NCBI GenBank assembly: GCA_019912505.1
Contig: JAIOIM010000134.1
Coordinates: 1-6,094, forward strand
DNA from: Ignavibacteriaceae bacterium
GTDB taxonomy: Bacteria > Bacteroidota > Ignavibacteria > Ignavibacteriales > Ignavibacteriaceae
Direction: 5' to 3'
DNA length: 6,094 bases
This document shows, piece by piece, positions 5,072 through 6,094 of this stretch. The translations under genes and the position numbers were made by a program. Under the pieces are notes generated by a model. The model was not told the DNA's origin. It did no database searches and saw only the letters and a program-made list of their open reading frames with translations. Numbering within the stretch: the stretch's first letter is position 1; each line of letters starts with the position of its first letter.

Positions 5072-6094
5072 TTTATTAAGACCAATTTGTTTGTTTTGAC
5101 AAAAACTTTACCATTAGAACTGCTTATCGCAGTAAACCTGGCATAATATATACCTCCGGCAATTTTACTGCCGTTAAAATTAAAATTATAACTGCCGGGC
5201 TCATATATACCATCTGTTAAATCAGCAACCTTCTGCCCGATACTATTATATATTTCAAGTTTTATACTTGCATTCTCAGGTATTTGGAAGGATAACTTTG
5301 CAGACGGATTAAATGGATTTGGGTAAGCTTCATCGAGTTTAAAACTTAATTCTGTTTTAGGTTCATTTTGTTTCCCTAGCCCGCCGTCATATGTACAAGC
5401 AGCACTCGAGAGATTTGACCTATTTCCATATTTATCTACCGCTTTTATTTTATAACAAACTGTTGGATCTCCGGGAACGCCTATGGTGGAGGCTAAATCT
5501 GTATAAGTAGTAATAAATGGTTTATTAATACTTTGAACTAATTGGTAAGTATAACCATTTAATGAACGGTATACTTCGTAACCGGAAACATCCAGTTCAT
5601 TGTTACGAGTCCATGATACAACCGGATGTTGACCTACAGATCCACTAATACTTAATCCGATAGGTGCTGATGGGTTTAATATACAACGGTTATTAAAAAT
5701 AGTATTAATTGTAGCTATATGTGTACCGCTATATTCTACAATATCCGCACTAATAATACCGTACATCGCAGATTCGAAATCATATGTTCCGCTTATATTA
5801 ATTAATCCCCCAAAAATAATTTTATCGGCTATGGTTTGTCCAAGCGCATTTCTTAAATCCCAGCATGCGCCTGACCAGATCATCCCATTTCTATGAGACG
5901 GCAAATTATAGTCGTTATTGAAATTAATATTGTTCCAATTTTTATAATTAAAAACCGAACTGCTGTTATTTGCGATTCTCATGTAAGGGACACTAAAAGC
6001 ATACCACTCACCGAATAAATAATCATTTGTAAAAGAACACGTAAAATAATCGGCATAACCTTCATTCCTTGCTTGAACCTCTGCTGTTGTATAT
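5068..6094 (-). CDS. secreted gluzincin-like metallopeptidase with FN3-like and T9SS domains (5' end outside window)
   Basis: The frame is open from TGA 5070-5068 to the window edge, so the first in-window ATG (5982) is internal and 341 residues are visible. NEGYADYF (visible residues 10-17; E11 encoded at 6063-6061) matches the segment carrying the third zinc ligand, Glu, of thermolysin/fungalysin-type peptidases. SHRNGMIWSGACWDLRNALG (66-85) resembles the segment with the active-site His (H67), and ADIVEYSGTH...IFNNR (116-135) matches the end of the helical C-terminal subdomain. The HExxH motif would lie upstream, so activity cannot be confirmed. Residues about 141-234 form a fibronectin type III-like domain (VVSWTRN, GYEVYRS, YKIKAVD). 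Residues about 255-341 form a T9SS type A sorting domain (YPNPFNPS, IYNSIGQKV, ending LVLIK). It is the upstream partner of the propeller gene and probably a surface or secreted protease. The family (M36-like versus another gluzincin) is uncertain. Confidence 0.85.
   Translation of the reverse strand, partial: YTTAEVQARNEGYADYFTCSFTNDYLFGEWYAFSVPYMRIANNSSSVFNYKNWNNINFNNDYNLPSHRNGMIWSGACWDLRNALGQTIADKIIFGGLINISGTYDFESAMYGIISADIVEYSGTHIATINTIFNNRCILNPSAPIGLSISGSVGQHPVVSWTRNNELDVSGYEVYRSLNGYTYQLVQSINKPFITTYTDLASTIGVPGDPTVCYKIKAVDKYGNRSNLSSAACTYDGGLGKQNEPKTELSFKLDEAYPNPFNPSAKLSFQIPENASIKLEIYNSIGQKVADLTDGIYEPGSYNFNFNGSKIAGGIYYARFTAISSSNGKVFVKTNKLVLIK

Noticed and set aside
1..6094. CRISPR array, tRNA or rRNA gene, transposase or integrase, toxin-antitoxin or other named defence system
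   Set aside because: No regularly spaced repeats, no cloverleaf or rRNA-like sequence, and no protein with the relevant motifs was seen on either strand.

Overview
The window looks like chromosomal DNA from a member of the Ignavibacteriota / Bacteroidota-Chlorobi (FCB) group. The main evidence is two neighbouring secreted proteins that both end in a type IX secretion (T9SS) type A sorting domain with the YPNPFNPS signature, a form especially common in Ignavibacteria and relatives. Weak or absent Shine-Dalgarno sequences on some genes and AT-rich intergenic DNA also fit. The phylum assignment is inference from these motifs.

Layout. (1) 23-1537, plus strand: a tightly spaced pair of unrecognised genes, a 93-residue protein followed after 3 bases by a 409-residue mostly helical protein with a lysine-rich N-terminus. 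Both are conspicuously AT-rich. (2) 1592-2731, plus strand: a complete dinB gene for translesion DNA polymerase IV, with all catalytic residues and a beta-clamp-binding motif. A hairpin lies between the 409-residue gene and dinB. (3) 2704-3666: a 935-base unit bounded by two near-identical 28-base copies of the dinB 3' end (26/28 matches; the second copy still reads YKIISMGV-stop). It holds a minus-strand gene for a putative exported 248-residue protein. Directly after that gene, overlapping its stop codon, is a short minus-strand frame with a twin-arginine-like signal sequence that is cut off at the dinB end. (4) 3667-3808: intergenic DNA with an imperfect hairpin and a probable minus-strand terminator. 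(5) 3809-6094, minus strand: a two-gene operon joined by an ATGA overlap. The upstream gene is cut by the window edge and encodes the C-terminal part of a gluzincin (thermolysin/fungalysin-like) metallopeptidase, then a fibronectin type III-like domain and a T9SS sorting domain. The downstream gene encodes a secreted seven-repeat Asp-box beta-propeller (YCF48/BNR-like) with its own T9SS sorting domain.

How the parts relate. The minus-strand pair probably makes two proteins co-expressed, exported by Sec, passed through T9SS and anchored at or released from the cell surface. dinB is a DNA damage tolerance gene and has no evident functional tie to that pair. The most unusual feature is the duplicated dinB tail around region 3, which points to a past insertion, a gene duplication with decay, or recombination at the dinB 3' end. 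I see no CRISPR array, tRNA, rRNA, transposase or integrase, and no complete recognised defence system.
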